A stretch of DNA of 64,000 bases, taken from the NCBI GenBank assembly GCA_964632995.1, contig CAZWDL010000019.1, forward strand, positions 12,684 to 76,683. Direction: 5' to 3'. The stretch's first letter is position 1. Every line of letters starts with the position of its first letter. Made by a program: the position numbers and the translations under genes. Source of the DNA: CAZWDL01 sp964632995. GTDB lineage: Bacteria > Bacteroidota > Bacteroidia > Chitinophagales > Saprospiraceae. The notes beneath the pieces are model-generated. The model was not told the DNA's origin and did no database searches. It was given only the letters and a program-made list of their open reading frames with translations. Positions 8,699-17,571 of this stretch are shown here, piece after piece.

Positions 8699-9670
8699 CT
8701 AATTTTTCTCCTTACTGGAATAGATCGTCAGGTCGTCAATCCACATTTTGTGAGGAGTTTTATCCCCGCGTTCGTGGTAGATTTTGGCGATACTGATGGT
8801 GAATTTACTATTGTTGGGATCGACGGTGGGAAAACCCGATCGCTCTCCGATCAGCTCGTCGTCAAACCAGACTTTGACTTCACCGTCCTTGGTGTCACGC
8901 TTTACGTAATAGGAAACCTGAAACCACCGCCCCTTGGGCAGGACCATCCGTTTCCGGCTGGTGCCGAACATCTCTCCTTCTTTGTTGCGGCCACCCAACC
9001 ATACGGAGAAGAATTGCTGGTTTTCATCAGGACTTCCGATATAAATGGCGGAGTAAGGCGCGCCACCGGCAGAATAGGGGTTGCCGATTTCAAACCAGTC
9101 CCAGTTGATAGTAGGATCGTACAGCCCCCAGTTTTCCGGCAGGTAAACCCAGTAGGAAACGCAATATTCTTTACCTATAATGCTGTTCGGGATAAGAACG
9201 AACTCGGCCCTCCGGCTTTTTTCGATGTCGAACACTTCCATACCGATGCTCCTTTCACCCGAACGGAAATGTTCACTGTCGACCCACATGTGGGCGCCGC
9301 CAAGTCCGTTGCCCGAGCCGCCGTCGGCCTGGTGCATGGCGGCAAACTCAAACCAGTGAGGGAAATCCCAGCTGAGGTTGTTGTCGTTTAGTTTTTCCGC
9401 ATTATCGAAGCTGGTTGACACTACTTCTTCCATGGCATTGAATACATCGGAAGGGCAGCCGATTTCGTCATTAGAAGGTCCTGCCGGTGGATCCTCGGCT
9501 GGGTTTTCCGGAGGACTGGAGATGTCTATATCCCAGGGATTCCACGAATCCGGGTTGCAGCTGAAAAGCCCAAGGCTGAACGCGAGGAAGGCCAGGAACC
9601 GTACCCGGTGCTTCGTTATGGAAGACAAGACGGTACCGGTACGCTTAGTGAGGGAATTTTTTTGACGCAT
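8699..9670 (-). CDS. Polysaccharide-lyase-like lipoprotein (copy 1)
   Basis: A 323-residue lipoprotein. The N-terminus carries basic residues, a hydrophobic stretch and the lipobox LGLFSC, so Cys38 should be lipidated; a Pro-rich linker follows. The remaining ~250 residues look like a beta-jelly-roll of the heparin-lyase/PF14099 'Polysaccharide lyase' type: SIGMEVF, KSRRAEF, GKEYCVSYWVYLPENWGLYD, a WLGG turn, KGRWFQVSYYV and DGEVKVWFDDEL in the expected order. It would then cut or bind an acidic polysaccharide at the cell surface. It is closely related to 13513-14412. The family assignment is by motif order only; a non-catalytic binding role is possible. Confidence 0.65.
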   Translation of the reverse strand: MRQKNSLTKRTGTVLSSITKHRVRFLAFLAFSLGLFSCNPDSWNPWDIDISSPPENPAEDPPAGPSNDEIGCPSDVFNAMEEVVSTSFDNAEKLNDNNLSWDFPHWFEFAAMHQADGGSGNGLGGAHMWVDSEHFRSGERSIGMEVFDIEKSRRAEFVLIPNSIIGKEYCVSYWVYLPENWGLYDPTINWDWFEIGNPYSAGGAPYSAIYIGSPDENQQFFSVWLGGRNKEGEMFGTSRKRMVLPKGRWFQVSYYVKRDTKDGEVKVWFDDELIGERSGFPTVDPNNSKFTISIAKIYHERGDKTPHKMWIDDLTIYSSKEKN

Positions 9671-10433
9671 GGATTGAAAGTGTTTAAAGATTATTGAAAA
9701 GAAATGCTTGTATCAGGCCTATTGCAGTAAAAAAGCCTAGTGCTCTGTCCCAGAAGTTCTTTCGAGGAATTCTGCTTCTTTTGGCGGTATCCTTCGTTGC
9801 TCCCCGACCCTTCGGGTACGGGGCAGGCTGTCGGTCAGGTAGCTCCGGCTATCTTCCCTTCTCGCGTCTCGTCTACCCCCAAAATAACTTCGCCTAAACT
9901 ATGAATAACTTAGTTCCCGGCGCACTGGCAATAGGAACAAACGGGGTTGATGTGTAGGTGGGGTTTTCCTGGTCCCCGAGCGACAGGGCTTTGTACCTGC
10001 GACAAACAGACAATTTCTGTTCCCGGACCCTTACCAAAGGCATCCTACAATGCCGTGTGGGGAAACTCGTGATAGCATTGCCGACAGATACAAACCTTCA
10101 TGCTTGATGACAGCAATAGATTTCAGATAACATACTTGTGAAAACTGGGATGGATGGGAACAATCCGAAAAACATATTCGAAGTATCCCATGGTCGATTA
10201 GAAGAAGCGCGTTAGTCCTGTCCGGTCAGCGGACTGACCTCAAGTTTCATAATAAACGGCGACTCTGGAAAAATTATTCTGAATTTCGATTTTTTTATAT
10301 AAATAACAAAATGATTTCATTGCGCAATACCATTCAGAGGTTCGTCCCTCCCTTCTTTACCTGCCGGCAGCACCTTTTCCATGGCGCCTGACGGAACACA
10401 TTTATAAGTACATTGGATCAAAAAAAAGAAAAC
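9671..10433. other. 763-bp interval without a recognisable gene
   Basis: The first part (about 9741-9896) is a copy of fold-back repeat family 1. From 9900 to 10433 I see no convincing coding region, RNA gene or repeat; short open frames lack similarity I can recognise. It should hold the promoter of the membrane-protein gene at 10434. Confidence 0.5.
9741..9896. repeat. Fold-back repeat family 1, copy B
   Basis: It begins GCTCTGTCCCAGAAGTTCTTT, which matches the reverse complement of the right arm of copy A, and carries the shared centre CCTTCGTTGCTCC, GTCGGTCA and AGCTCCGGCTAT. The right arm is degraded (CCCCCAAAATAACTT). An internal GACCC-TTC-GGGT hairpin is inserted compared with copies A and C. 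Confidence 0.55.
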
Positions 10434-12221
10434 ATGGCTAACCCAATACCCTCCGGTTTAAAAGAAAAGCTCTTCTTTCTCGGCTGTTTGCTCTTTCTGA
10501 CTCTGGGGTTTTACAACAACTTCTGGAAGGCGGCCGACCAGGGATTTTACAGTGAATTTGATAAGTCCTCCGAATCCCTTATTCTGGGCAGGCTGGGTAT
10601 GTCAGAGCGGGAGGGGCTTTTTGCTCACGGCGGCCTGACCGGCCGGTTCCCCACTCCGGAAGGAAAGGATTCAGTCCTCTACCAGTACGAAGTGTACGAG
10701 GATCAGCTGGAGGTGGAAACGGACGTTTTTCATACCTATGACAGCCAGACCGGGGGGCAGGCCATTACCTTTGCGCTGATAGATATTGTGTCGCCCTTAT
10801 CCAATCAGGCCAATGTGCAGCTTTATAAACTTCTGAATTCGGTCCTGGCCGCTCTGGTTTTTTTACTGATTGTCTTTTGGGTATATCAAAACTTTGGGTT
10901 TGGTACGGCTCTGATCACCTTTATATTCATTTTGTTTTCGCAGGGGATTACGGTATTCGCCCGGCACTTGTACTGGAGCCTTTGGGCCTTTTATGTTCCC
11001 TTTCTAGCCGTTTTGGCCGCCCTTTCGGTAGAAAGAAGAAAAGATATTCAGTTTTCGGCCTCAAAACTTATCGGCCTGGTTTTTCTGGCGGTGCTCGTCA
11101 AATTTTTTTACACCGGGTTTGAATACATCACCACGACGCTGATCATGCTGGTGACGCCATTTGTCTTCTACGCTATTCTGGACAAGTGGCCTTTCAGAAA
11201 ACTAGTGAACCGGGTCCTGTATTCAGCGGTGGGATCTATAGCAGCCGCACTGATGTCTTCTATTTTTATTGTCCTTCAGATTTCAGCGGTAAAGGGCAGC
11301 CTCGCCAGCGGCGTAGATCACATCGTGGGGTCATTCCTTCGAAGATCCTGGGGAGACCCCAATAATTTTTCCGATTCTTACCGGGATTCACTGGAGAGCA
11401 GCATCCCGGAAGTCCTGGGCCGGTATTTGATCAGAACCCCTGCGCCGCCTTTCGATCTTCAGAATATCTTTGTCAATTTATCGGGTGCCGATCTGTGGAA
11501 AATGAACTATGCCGGTTTGATCTTTCTTTTTGCCGCTTTCTCCGTACTGTATTTCATGGGCAAAAAGTATGATTTCATCGACGCGGGCGACAGCAAGAAG
11601 CAAACGGCGCTGATACTAACCTGCTGGGTATCCATCCTGGCGCCCTTATCCTGGTTGATTCTGTTTAAAGGTCATTCCTATATCCACCGGGTATTGAACT
11701 ATATCGTCTGGTATATGCCCTTTGCGATTCTGGGCTTTGCCGTAATCAGTAGTGTCATTATCTCAATGAAAACAAGGGCATATCAGTTCTTGTCCGTCGC
11801 CGGTATTTTCCTGGTGTTTTTCGTCAGTGACTACCAGGAGAAGCAACTGGGGTGGATCGTGGAAAATTACAATCAGGTTCAGGAAATAAGGTCATCGGCG
11901 CTACTTCATCAGGCGGAGTCCGGCTTTAGCATCTATGCTCATCAGGACAGGATCTGGTATGTCAAGGAGGCTGCTCAGGAGCAAGACCGGGAAGCGACCT
12001 TCTTCCTTGAGTTTATTCCCGCAGACAGGTCTGCTGTGCAGGGAGAGACACTCGAATTCGATTACCGTTCCGGCAGTATACAGTTTCCCTGGTGGACGGG
12101 TAAAGGAAAGCTGCTCATCGTCTCACAACCGCTTCCGTCCTACGCAATCGACGAAATAAGAACCGGTCAACAAGCGGAGGGGACCAGCATTTGGCAGACC
12201 CGGCTTGTCATCGAGAACTGA
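10434..12221 (+). CDS. Polytopic membrane protein, possible GT-C-type glycosyltransferase
   Basis: A membrane protein of about 595 residues with one hydrophobic helix near the N-terminus, a periplasmic-looking loop of about 90 residues containing acidic residues (DQGFYSEFDKSSE), then roughly ten transmembrane segments and a soluble tail of about 130 residues. That layout resembles GT-C enzymes, which take sugars from polyprenyl-phosphate donors, but I recognise no named family. It lies 27 bp upstream of a polyprenyl-phosphate-type GT2 gene, the natural donor-making partner. The frame opens at TTG 10413; I prefer ATG 10434 (MANPIPSG). The glycosyltransferase role is inference. Confidence 0.75.
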   Translation: MANPIPSGLKEKLFFLGCLLFLTLGFYNNFWKAADQGFYSEFDKSSESLILGRLGMSEREGLFAHGGLTGRFPTPEGKDSVLYQYEVYEDQLEVETDVFHTYDSQTGGQAITFALIDIVSPLSNQANVQLYKLLNSVLAALVFLLIVFWVYQNFGFGTALITFIFILFSQGITVFARHLYWSLWAFYVPFLAVLAALSVERRKDIQFSASKLIGLVFLAVLVKFFYTGFEYITTTLIMLVTPFVFYAILDKWPFRKLVNRVLYSAVGSIAAALMSSIFIVLQISAVKGSLASGVDHIVGSFLRRSWGDPNNFSDSYRDSLESSIPEVLGRYLIRTPAPPFDLQNIFVNLSGADLWKMNYAGLIFLFAAFSVLYFMGKKYDFIDAGDSKKQTALILTCWVSILAPLSWLILFKGHSYIHRVLNYIVWYMPFAILGFAVISSVIISMKTRAYQFLSVAGIFLVFFVSDYQEKQLGWIVENYNQVQEIRSSALLHQAESGFSIYAHQDRIWYVKEAAQEQDREATFFLEFIPADRSAVQGETLEFDYRSGSIQFPWWTGKGKLLIVSQPLPSYAIDEIRTGQQAEGTSIWQTRLVIEN

Positions 12222-12248
12222 ATATCTAATCTATACGCAAAAAAACAA

Positions 12249-13463
12249 ATGATTATGCAAAGTTGTGAACTAACTATTTTAATGCCTTGCCTGAACGAGG
12301 AGGAAACTATCGGAATCTGTATAGAAAAAGCTATGCATTTTCTCCAGACCAACGGCGTCAGCGGAGAAGTTTTGATTGCCGATAACGGAAGTACGGACGG
12401 CTCTAAGTCTATCGCCCGTGATCTGGGTGCGAGAGTAGTCGAAGTGGAAGAGAAAGGCTACGGAAGCGCCCTGCTGGGAGGTATAGGCGCCGCCCATGGC
12501 ACATACATCATCATGGGAGATTCCGACGACAGTTACGATTTTCTCAACCTTATGCCCCATTTAGAAAAACTGCGGGAAGGCTATGATCTCGTCATGGGCA
12601 ACCGTTTTAAAGGAGGAATCGAAAAGGGCGCCATGCCCTTCTTACACCGGTACCTGGGCAACCCTGTCCTGTCCTTCATCGGCAAGTTGTTTTTCGATAT
12701 TCCGGTGAATGACTTTCATTGCGGTCTGCGCGGTTTTAACCGGGAAAGCATCATGGAAATCGGTCTGAATACCCAGGGCATGGAGTTTGCCTCGGAAATG
12801 GTGGTGAAGTCGGCACTGAACAACCTGAAAATTACGGAAGTACCGACGATCCTTTCTCCGGACGGCCGTTCGCGCCCGCCTCATTTGAATACCTGGCGTG
12901 ACGGTTGGCGTCATCTGCGGTTCTTACTGATTTACAGCCCTCAGTGGTTATTTTTCTATCCGGGGATTGTTTTCATGCTGCTCGGAACGGTTTTCTCTGT
13001 CCTGTTGATTCAGGAACCTCTTTACCTGGACGAGGTGCGCCTGGATATTCACACGCTGCTGTACTCGGCTGGAAGCGTATTCATTGGGTTTCAGTTGATC
13101 TCCTTTTATGTATTGTCCCGGGTTTACGCCACCCAATCGGAACTACTCCCCTCCAACGGGCTTTCCCGCGCCATTGATCAGATCTTTACGCTGGAGCGCA
13201 GCATTGCTGTCGGATTGATCCTTATCCTGAGCGGATTGGGGCTGAGTGGGTACAGTTATCTGATCTGGCAAAGCGTGGAGTACGGGGATCTGGCCGCCAG
13301 CAATACATTCAGAATCGTTATACCGGGTCTGATGCTGCTGATCTTGGGTATTCAATTCATCTTTACCGGATTCTTCAAAAGCATCCTGGAACTGAAAACG
13401 GTTAAAACGGGCGGTCGGGAAACCAGTGTGCCGCAAATGGCAGCGTCTACACCGCTGAGCTGA
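12249..13463 (+). CDS. GT2 glycosyltransferase with C-terminal membrane helices (polyprenyl-phosphate glycosyltransferase type)
   Basis: An inverting GT-A enzyme of the dolichyl/polyprenyl-phosphate hexosyltransferase type. Residues 8-18 (TILMPCLNEEE) form the usual first strand, NGSTDGS follows at about 47-52, and the DXD metal site is D91-S-D93-D94. After residue ~225 there are about four hydrophobic segments, the arrangement of membrane-bound polyprenyl-phosphate glycosyltransferases. It would load a sugar onto undecaprenyl phosphate on the cytoplasmic side for later use by GT-C-type enzymes. It is adjacent to the polytopic protein at 10434-12221. Its 3' end converges on a minus-strand gene with a short CCGGGAAAA/TTTTCCGG pairing between them. 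Confidence 0.88.
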   Translation: MIMQSCELTILMPCLNEEETIGICIEKAMHFLQTNGVSGEVLIADNGSTDGSKSIARDLGARVVEVEEKGYGSALLGGIGAAHGTYIIMGDSDDSYDFLNLMPHLEKLREGYDLVMGNRFKGGIEKGAMPFLHRYLGNPVLSFIGKLFFDIPVNDFHCGLRGFNRESIMEIGLNTQGMEFASEMVVKSALNNLKITEVPTILSPDGRSRPPHLNTWRDGWRHLRFLLIYSPQWLFFYPGIVFMLLGTVFSVLLIQEPLYLDEVRLDIHTLLYSAGSVFIGFQLISFYVLSRVYATQSELLPSNGLSRAIDQIFTLERSIAVGLILILSGLGLSGYSYLIWQSVEYGDLAASNTFRIVIPGLMLLILGIQFIFTGFFKSILELKTVKTGGRETSVPQMAASTPLS

Positions 13464-13512
13464 AAAACCGGGAAAACAGCCCAACAGCACTACTTTTTCC
13501 ATTTTCCGGCTA

Positions 13513-14412
13513 TTAGTTTTTTCCCTGGTTACTGTGAATGGTCAGATCATCGATCCACATTTTATGCGGTCTTTTATCTCCCCTTTCGTAGTATATTTTA
13601 GCGATACTGATGGTGAATTTCGGATTGTCGGGATCGACAGTTGGGTAACCCGATTTTTTGGCGAGCAGTTCGCCGTCGAACCAGACTTTGATTTCACCGT
13701 CCTTATTGTCTCTGAGGACGTAATAAGAAACCTGGAACCAGCGTCCCTTCGGTATAGCTGTTCTTTTACTGGGCGTGCCGAACATATTCCCGTCTTTGTC
13801 CCGCCCGCCGAGCCAGATGGAGAAGAATTCCTGGTTTTCATCAGGGCTTCCTATGTGAATTGAAGCATAGGGCGCACCGCCGGCAGAGTATGGGTTGCCG
13901 ATTTCAAACCAGTCCCAGTCGATATTGGGATCGTACAGGCCCCAGTCTTCGGAAAGATAGAGCCAGTAAGAGACGCAGTATTCTTTCCCCAGGACTTCAC
14001 TGGGGAAAATGACAAATTCTGATCTGCGGCTTTTTTCGATATCGAATACCTCCATACCGATACTCTTTTTTCCCGAATGAGCGAGGGTGGTATCTACCCA
14101 CATCCGGGCGCCGCCGAGCCCGTCGCCCAGTCCTCCGTCGGCTTGATGCATGGCAGCGAACTCAAACCAATGAGGGAAATCCCAGGAGAGGTTGTTATCA
14201 TTTACTTTTTCAACTTCTTCAAAACTGGTTTCTTCAACCTTCTCCATGTGTCCGAGTATCTCGGCGGTACAGCCCAGCTCGTGGGGAGGCGCGTTATCAA
14301 CTGCTTGTTCATCAGAATTCGGACCAGACAGATTAATATCCAGAGAACTTAAAGGTTCCATGTTGCAGCCTAGCAGGAGACAGAAAAAAGCTATAAAGAT
14401 TAGATGTTTCAT
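13513..14412 (-). CDS. Polysaccharide-lyase-like lipoprotein (copy 2)
   Basis: Paralogue of 8699-9670. From the shared 'GC' after the linker to the C-terminus most aligned residues are identical by eye, including NDNNLSWDFPHWFEF, WFEIGNPYSAGGAPY and KFTISIAKIYYERGD. The signal peptide is different and ends in the lipobox LLLGC. The frame runs 25 codons further upstream to 14487, but the signal peptide starts at the ATG at 14412 (MKHLIFIAFF), so I use that start. It is likely exported to the outer membrane as a jelly-roll lyase or binding protein for the local glycan. Like copy 1, it runs against the surrounding + strand genes. Confidence 0.7.
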   Translation of the reverse strand: MKHLIFIAFFCLLLGCNMEPLSSLDINLSGPNSDEQAVDNAPPHELGCTAEILGHMEKVEETSFEEVEKVNDNNLSWDFPHWFEFAAMHQADGGLGDGLGGARMWVDTTLAHSGKKSIGMEVFDIEKSRRSEFVIFPSEVLGKEYCVSYWLYLSEDWGLYDPNIDWDWFEIGNPYSAGGAPYASIHIGSPDENQEFFSIWLGGRDKDGNMFGTPSKRTAIPKGRWFQVSYYVLRDNKDGEIKVWFDGELLAKKSGYPTVDPDNPKFTISIAKIYYERGDKRPHKMWIDDLTIHSNQGKN

Positions 14413-14717
14413 TTGGTACTTATTTACCGCATAAACCCTTCTATCAGGGGGGGAATAAAGAGGTTTACTGCAGGACTTATTGATCAAGAAATTAATAGTT
14501 ATTGGCTCTTTTTAATACAGAAATTGGCGAAATCGGTCAGTATTCAAATTTTTCCAATGGATGTAAAGATACGATATAGCGGTATCAGTTGGCTGCAACT
14601 TTCGTTGTTAGAGAGAAAAAAAACACGGTTGTTGTTAGAAGCCCGGTGATTCTGAGAAACTGTTTCTGTTTTGAAGATTGCCTTATTCAGTAAAATTAAA
14701 GCAAACCCCTGCCCATT
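14413..14717. other. Divergent intergenic region between lyase-like copy 2 and the GH127-like gene
   Basis: About 305 bases between two divergently transcribed genes, so both promoters should lie here. I see no clear repeat or operator. The sequence is AT-richer than the flanking genes. Confidence 0.4.
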
Positions 14718-17399
14718 ATGAAGAGGTCCGCTTTTTTAATTATAAGCGCTCTAGGTCTGACTTTTCTGGCTTACTTCTATTGGCTGAATCCAAGGCCGGG
14801 CGGCAGTCCCGCTTTCGCGTTGGACGAGGTAGCCGAGGTTTCTTATGCTCCGGCGAACAGTGATCTTTCCTCACGGGAAGGATTTCTTGGCAGCCGCATG
14901 GAAGAAGCGATGCAGCACCTGCTGTTGAGCGTTGCTCAAGGAGAACCCGAGTCCGCTGAACGGTCGGCAGGCGCCCTACAGGCTTTGAGTATTTACTACC
15001 AGTATGTCAATAATTCAGGTTTGAAAAAACCGATGAAGCGCCTGGCAGAGAAAGTGGCGGTTACGCCTGTTTCCTCTTCCTATGAGGAGCTCGCTTCGCA
15101 GGATCCCGAAAAAAGGAAGGCTGCGGCGCGCTTGCTTCAGTCTGAAATGCTCGGCTTGTTGTACTACTACCGGGCGACCGGAAAAGGATGGGCCCTGGAT
15201 AATTGCCTGGACAAAGCAGATTCAATTCAATCTCATCTGAAACAACAACATCCCGAAACGGCGCAGTACTTCTTGGAGCCACTGGCCTTGCTATATCTTT
15301 TTTCAGGGGATGAACAATACGGTGATCTTTGTAACATATTGGTTCAGAAGGAGAAAGCTTTTCTTTCTCCTTATAATAAATTTACAAAAAGCCAATTAGT
15401 TCGTGAAAAGCTTTCTTTTTTGAACGGTTTACTGGAAGTTTACCGCTTTCGGCAAGACCACACCTTGTTGAATTTTTGCCGGCAGGCCTGGACGACTATC
15501 AGCCAGGAACGGACTCCCTATGAAGCCCTCACTGCCTGGCTGCAATTCAACGGTGCTATGTATACCTTTACCGGGCAGATGCACTATGCAGGGGAAATCG
15601 AACAAACGATATACAACGGCTTGCTGGCCGCTCAGTCGCTATTGGAATCTAAAAACGGGGATAAGATCGGAGGCAGGGAAGAAATCGCTATCGGCCTGGC
15701 TCAGGTCCCCGCTTATCTGACGGGGCTGAGAGCGGGAAAACTAACGGTCAATATTTATGAAACGGGATCCTATCAGGTAAGGCTGCCATCGGAGGCCGAC
15801 GTCCTCCCGCTCAGTTATACAATCGATTCGCACTATCCCAATAACGGAACGGTTGAGATGAGCGTTTTCCCCGGTACGGCCGCACGCTTCGCGATCTCGC
15901 TAAGGGTGCCTGACTGGTGTACGCTTTTCGAAGTGCACGCGGGAGAAGAGGTCTACAAAGGACAATCCGGCCAATACCTGGACATCGAAAGAACCTGGCA
16001 TGATGGAGATATTCTCAGAATATGCATGACCATGAAGATCCGCCAGGAAAAAAGAGGAGCGAGCTATGTGCTGGCCCGGGGACCGCAGCTGTTGAGTTCA
16101 CTGGGTGAGGTGGAAGAGCTGCCTTCGGAATGGAAGGGAAGACAACTCTACTCACTGAATACCGTAAAAGGGAAAGAGAACCAAACCCTGGGGCTGGCGC
16201 CCCTGGCCGATGTTTTCCAGCGGGGAATTGCTCCGCAACCCAATCCGGACAGTATCCGCTTCATAGGAGAATTATCTTCTCCAGCGCTGGAGGAACTGCG
16301 TTCGCAACTGGCCGCCTTCCGCGATGAATTCGGGGGCGCGAATGACTTGCCGGATGTCAAATTCTTCCTTTTCGGAATGGGCAACCGCGCGAAATTCATC
16401 TACAAAGACGGCGCCCTCAAAACGGCCTTCACCGGAGAGACGATCAAATCCTGGGCCATTTCGCATCAAAGCATCGTACCGAATGAATACCAGGTAACCC
16501 TTCGTACCCTGGATGGTGCGCCGGTTATTATTTACGAAAACGAAAGCGGCCTGTATATTCAGGAAGGAGAACAAGCGCCTGTACTGGTAGAAGGAACGGC
16601 GGAACCGATCCTGCTCCCGGATTTCGAGGCCTACCAGTACGCGGAAATCATGAAGGTGCTGCACCACGAAATCCTGATCAGTATTGTCGATAGCCGGCCC
16701 CTTCCCAATATTTTTGTTTACGATACGCCATGGCGCCGGGATGCCGCGATGGCGGCCATGTGCCTGGAAGAAACAGGCAATCAGGATCTGATCAAAGACT
16801 GGGTGTTGAATCTCGAGGCGCCTTACGACTACAACAACAAGATCGATGGGGCGCCGGAGGAGGAAGCCGATAACCTGGGACAAACGCTCTATCTCATTTC
16901 GCTCTTTGCCGGTAAGGAACACCCCATGGTGCAAAGAGTACTGGGCGAAGTACCCAAATTTGAAAAAAACTGGTTTGGAAAAAGATACATCGAAGGCCAT
17001 ACTGATTTTGGCGACCGGCCCAATTATCAGACCAAATGGCTGAAATACGGACTGCGAAAACTGGGCCTGGAGGATCCCTACCAGATTCCCCATGACAATA
17101 ACGGCTATAACACGCTTTTTTGGTGGGATTATAAGGATGCCCTCAAAGAAGAGGAAGACGTGGAAGTGTGGCGCTTTTTCCCCTATATCTCCTGGGCTAA
17201 GGATCACTTCTTCGGTACGAAGAACAGCCCCATCAGTAACCGGGTTTATCCGTTGACCTGGGAAATCGAGGCCAGCCAGGCAGACTACGAAAAAATGAAA
17301 CTCATCGATAGCCAGTATTTTCTGGAAGACAACTCTTCTCCGCATTCCTGGCATACGGCAGAGATGTTTCTCTACATCCTCGATTTGAAGAAAAAATAA
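14718..17399 (+). CDS. GH127-related protein lacking the catalytic cysteine cluster, with an extra C-terminal domain
   Basis: An 893-residue protein with an N-terminal membrane anchor or signal (residues 4-22). Residues ~45-460 follow the order of GH127 beta-L-arabinofuranosidases: EGFLGSRMEEAM, QMHYAGEIEQTIYNGLLAAQ (287-306), LTVNIYETG, then the beta-sandwich LRVPDWC (395-401) and a QRGPLVY-like VLARGPQLL. In the known enzymes a Zn site is built from Glu, Cys and a CC pair, with a Cys nucleophile. Here the ETC position reads E269-A-L271 and the CCPPN position reads about GREEI (319-323), so the cysteines are gone. The last ~240 residues (from HEILISIV) form a second domain with WRRDAAMAA, perhaps another alpha-toroid. 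A non-classical hydrolase or a sugar-binding protein is possible. Confidence 0.65.
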   Translation: MKRSAFLIISALGLTFLAYFYWLNPRPGGSPAFALDEVAEVSYAPANSDLSSREGFLGSRMEEAMQHLLLSVAQGEPESAERSAGALQALSIYYQYVNNSGLKKPMKRLAEKVAVTPVSSSYEELASQDPEKRKAAARLLQSEMLGLLYYYRATGKGWALDNCLDKADSIQSHLKQQHPETAQYFLEPLALLYLFSGDEQYGDLCNILVQKEKAFLSPYNKFTKSQLVREKLSFLNGLLEVYRFRQDHTLLNFCRQAWTTISQERTPYEALTAWLQFNGAMYTFTGQMHYAGEIEQTIYNGLLAAQSLLESKNGDKIGGREEIAIGLAQVPAYLTGLRAGKLTVNIYETGSYQVRLPSEADVLPLSYTIDSHYPNNGTVEMSVFPGTAARFAISLRVPDWCTLFEVHAGEEVYKGQSGQYLDIERTWHDGDILRICMTMKIRQEKRGASYVLARGPQLLSSLGEVEELPSEWKGRQLYSLNTVKGKENQTLGLAPLADVFQRGIAPQPNPDSIRFIGELSSPALEELRSQLAAFRDEFGGANDLPDVKFFLFGMGNRAKFIYKDGALKTAFTGETIKSWAISHQSIVPNEYQVTLRTLDGAPVIIYENESGLYIQEGEQAPVLVEGTAEPILLPDFEAYQYAEIMKVLHHEILISIVDSRPLPNIFVYDTPWRRDAAMAAMCLEETGNQDLIKDWVLNLEAPYDYNNKIDGAPEEEADNLGQTLYLISLFAGKEHPMVQRVLGEVPKFEKNWFGKRYIEGHTDFGDRPNYQTKWLKYGLRKLGLEDPYQIPHDNNGYNTLFWWDYKDALKEEEDVEVWRFFPYISWAKDHFFGTKNSPISNRVYPLTWEIEASQADYEKMKLIDSQYFLEDNSSPHSWHTAEMFLYILDLKKK

Positions 17400-17446
17400 A
17401 ACCGCGCATTTCATATCTCCGCCTTCCCCTCATCCGGTGGAGTATT

Positions 17447-17462
17447 CCCCCCCCCCCCCCCC
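17447..17462. repeat. 16-base C homopolymer
   Basis: Sixteen consecutive C residues lie 48 bp after the GH127-like stop codon and 110 bp before the HAD-UbiA start. Long G/C tracts slip in replication and can cause phase variation when they lie in a promoter or leader; they are also prone to sequencing error. Confidence 0.9.
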
Positions 17463-17571
17463 GTAACGGCAAGATGATTGCCAAAGACTTACTGCTCTGT
17501 TATACGCAGGCCCCTCCGCATTGTAAGCTTTATCTTCATTCGGAGAGGCCTTGAATTCTTTGTGATTTCAA

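Noticed and set aside
9900..10400. Possible decayed transposase or gene remnant
   Set aside because: Short open frames show no similarity I can recognise on either strand and no terminal repeats were found.
10413..10433. TTG start for the polytopic protein
   Set aside because: It adds only seven polar residues; ATG 10434 is nearer the first hydrophobic segment and the more common start codon.
16272..17414. Long open frame on the minus strand opposite the GH127-like gene
   Set aside because: It is antisense to a clearly coding frame with recognisable motifs, has no domain I can see and begins within the next intergenic region.
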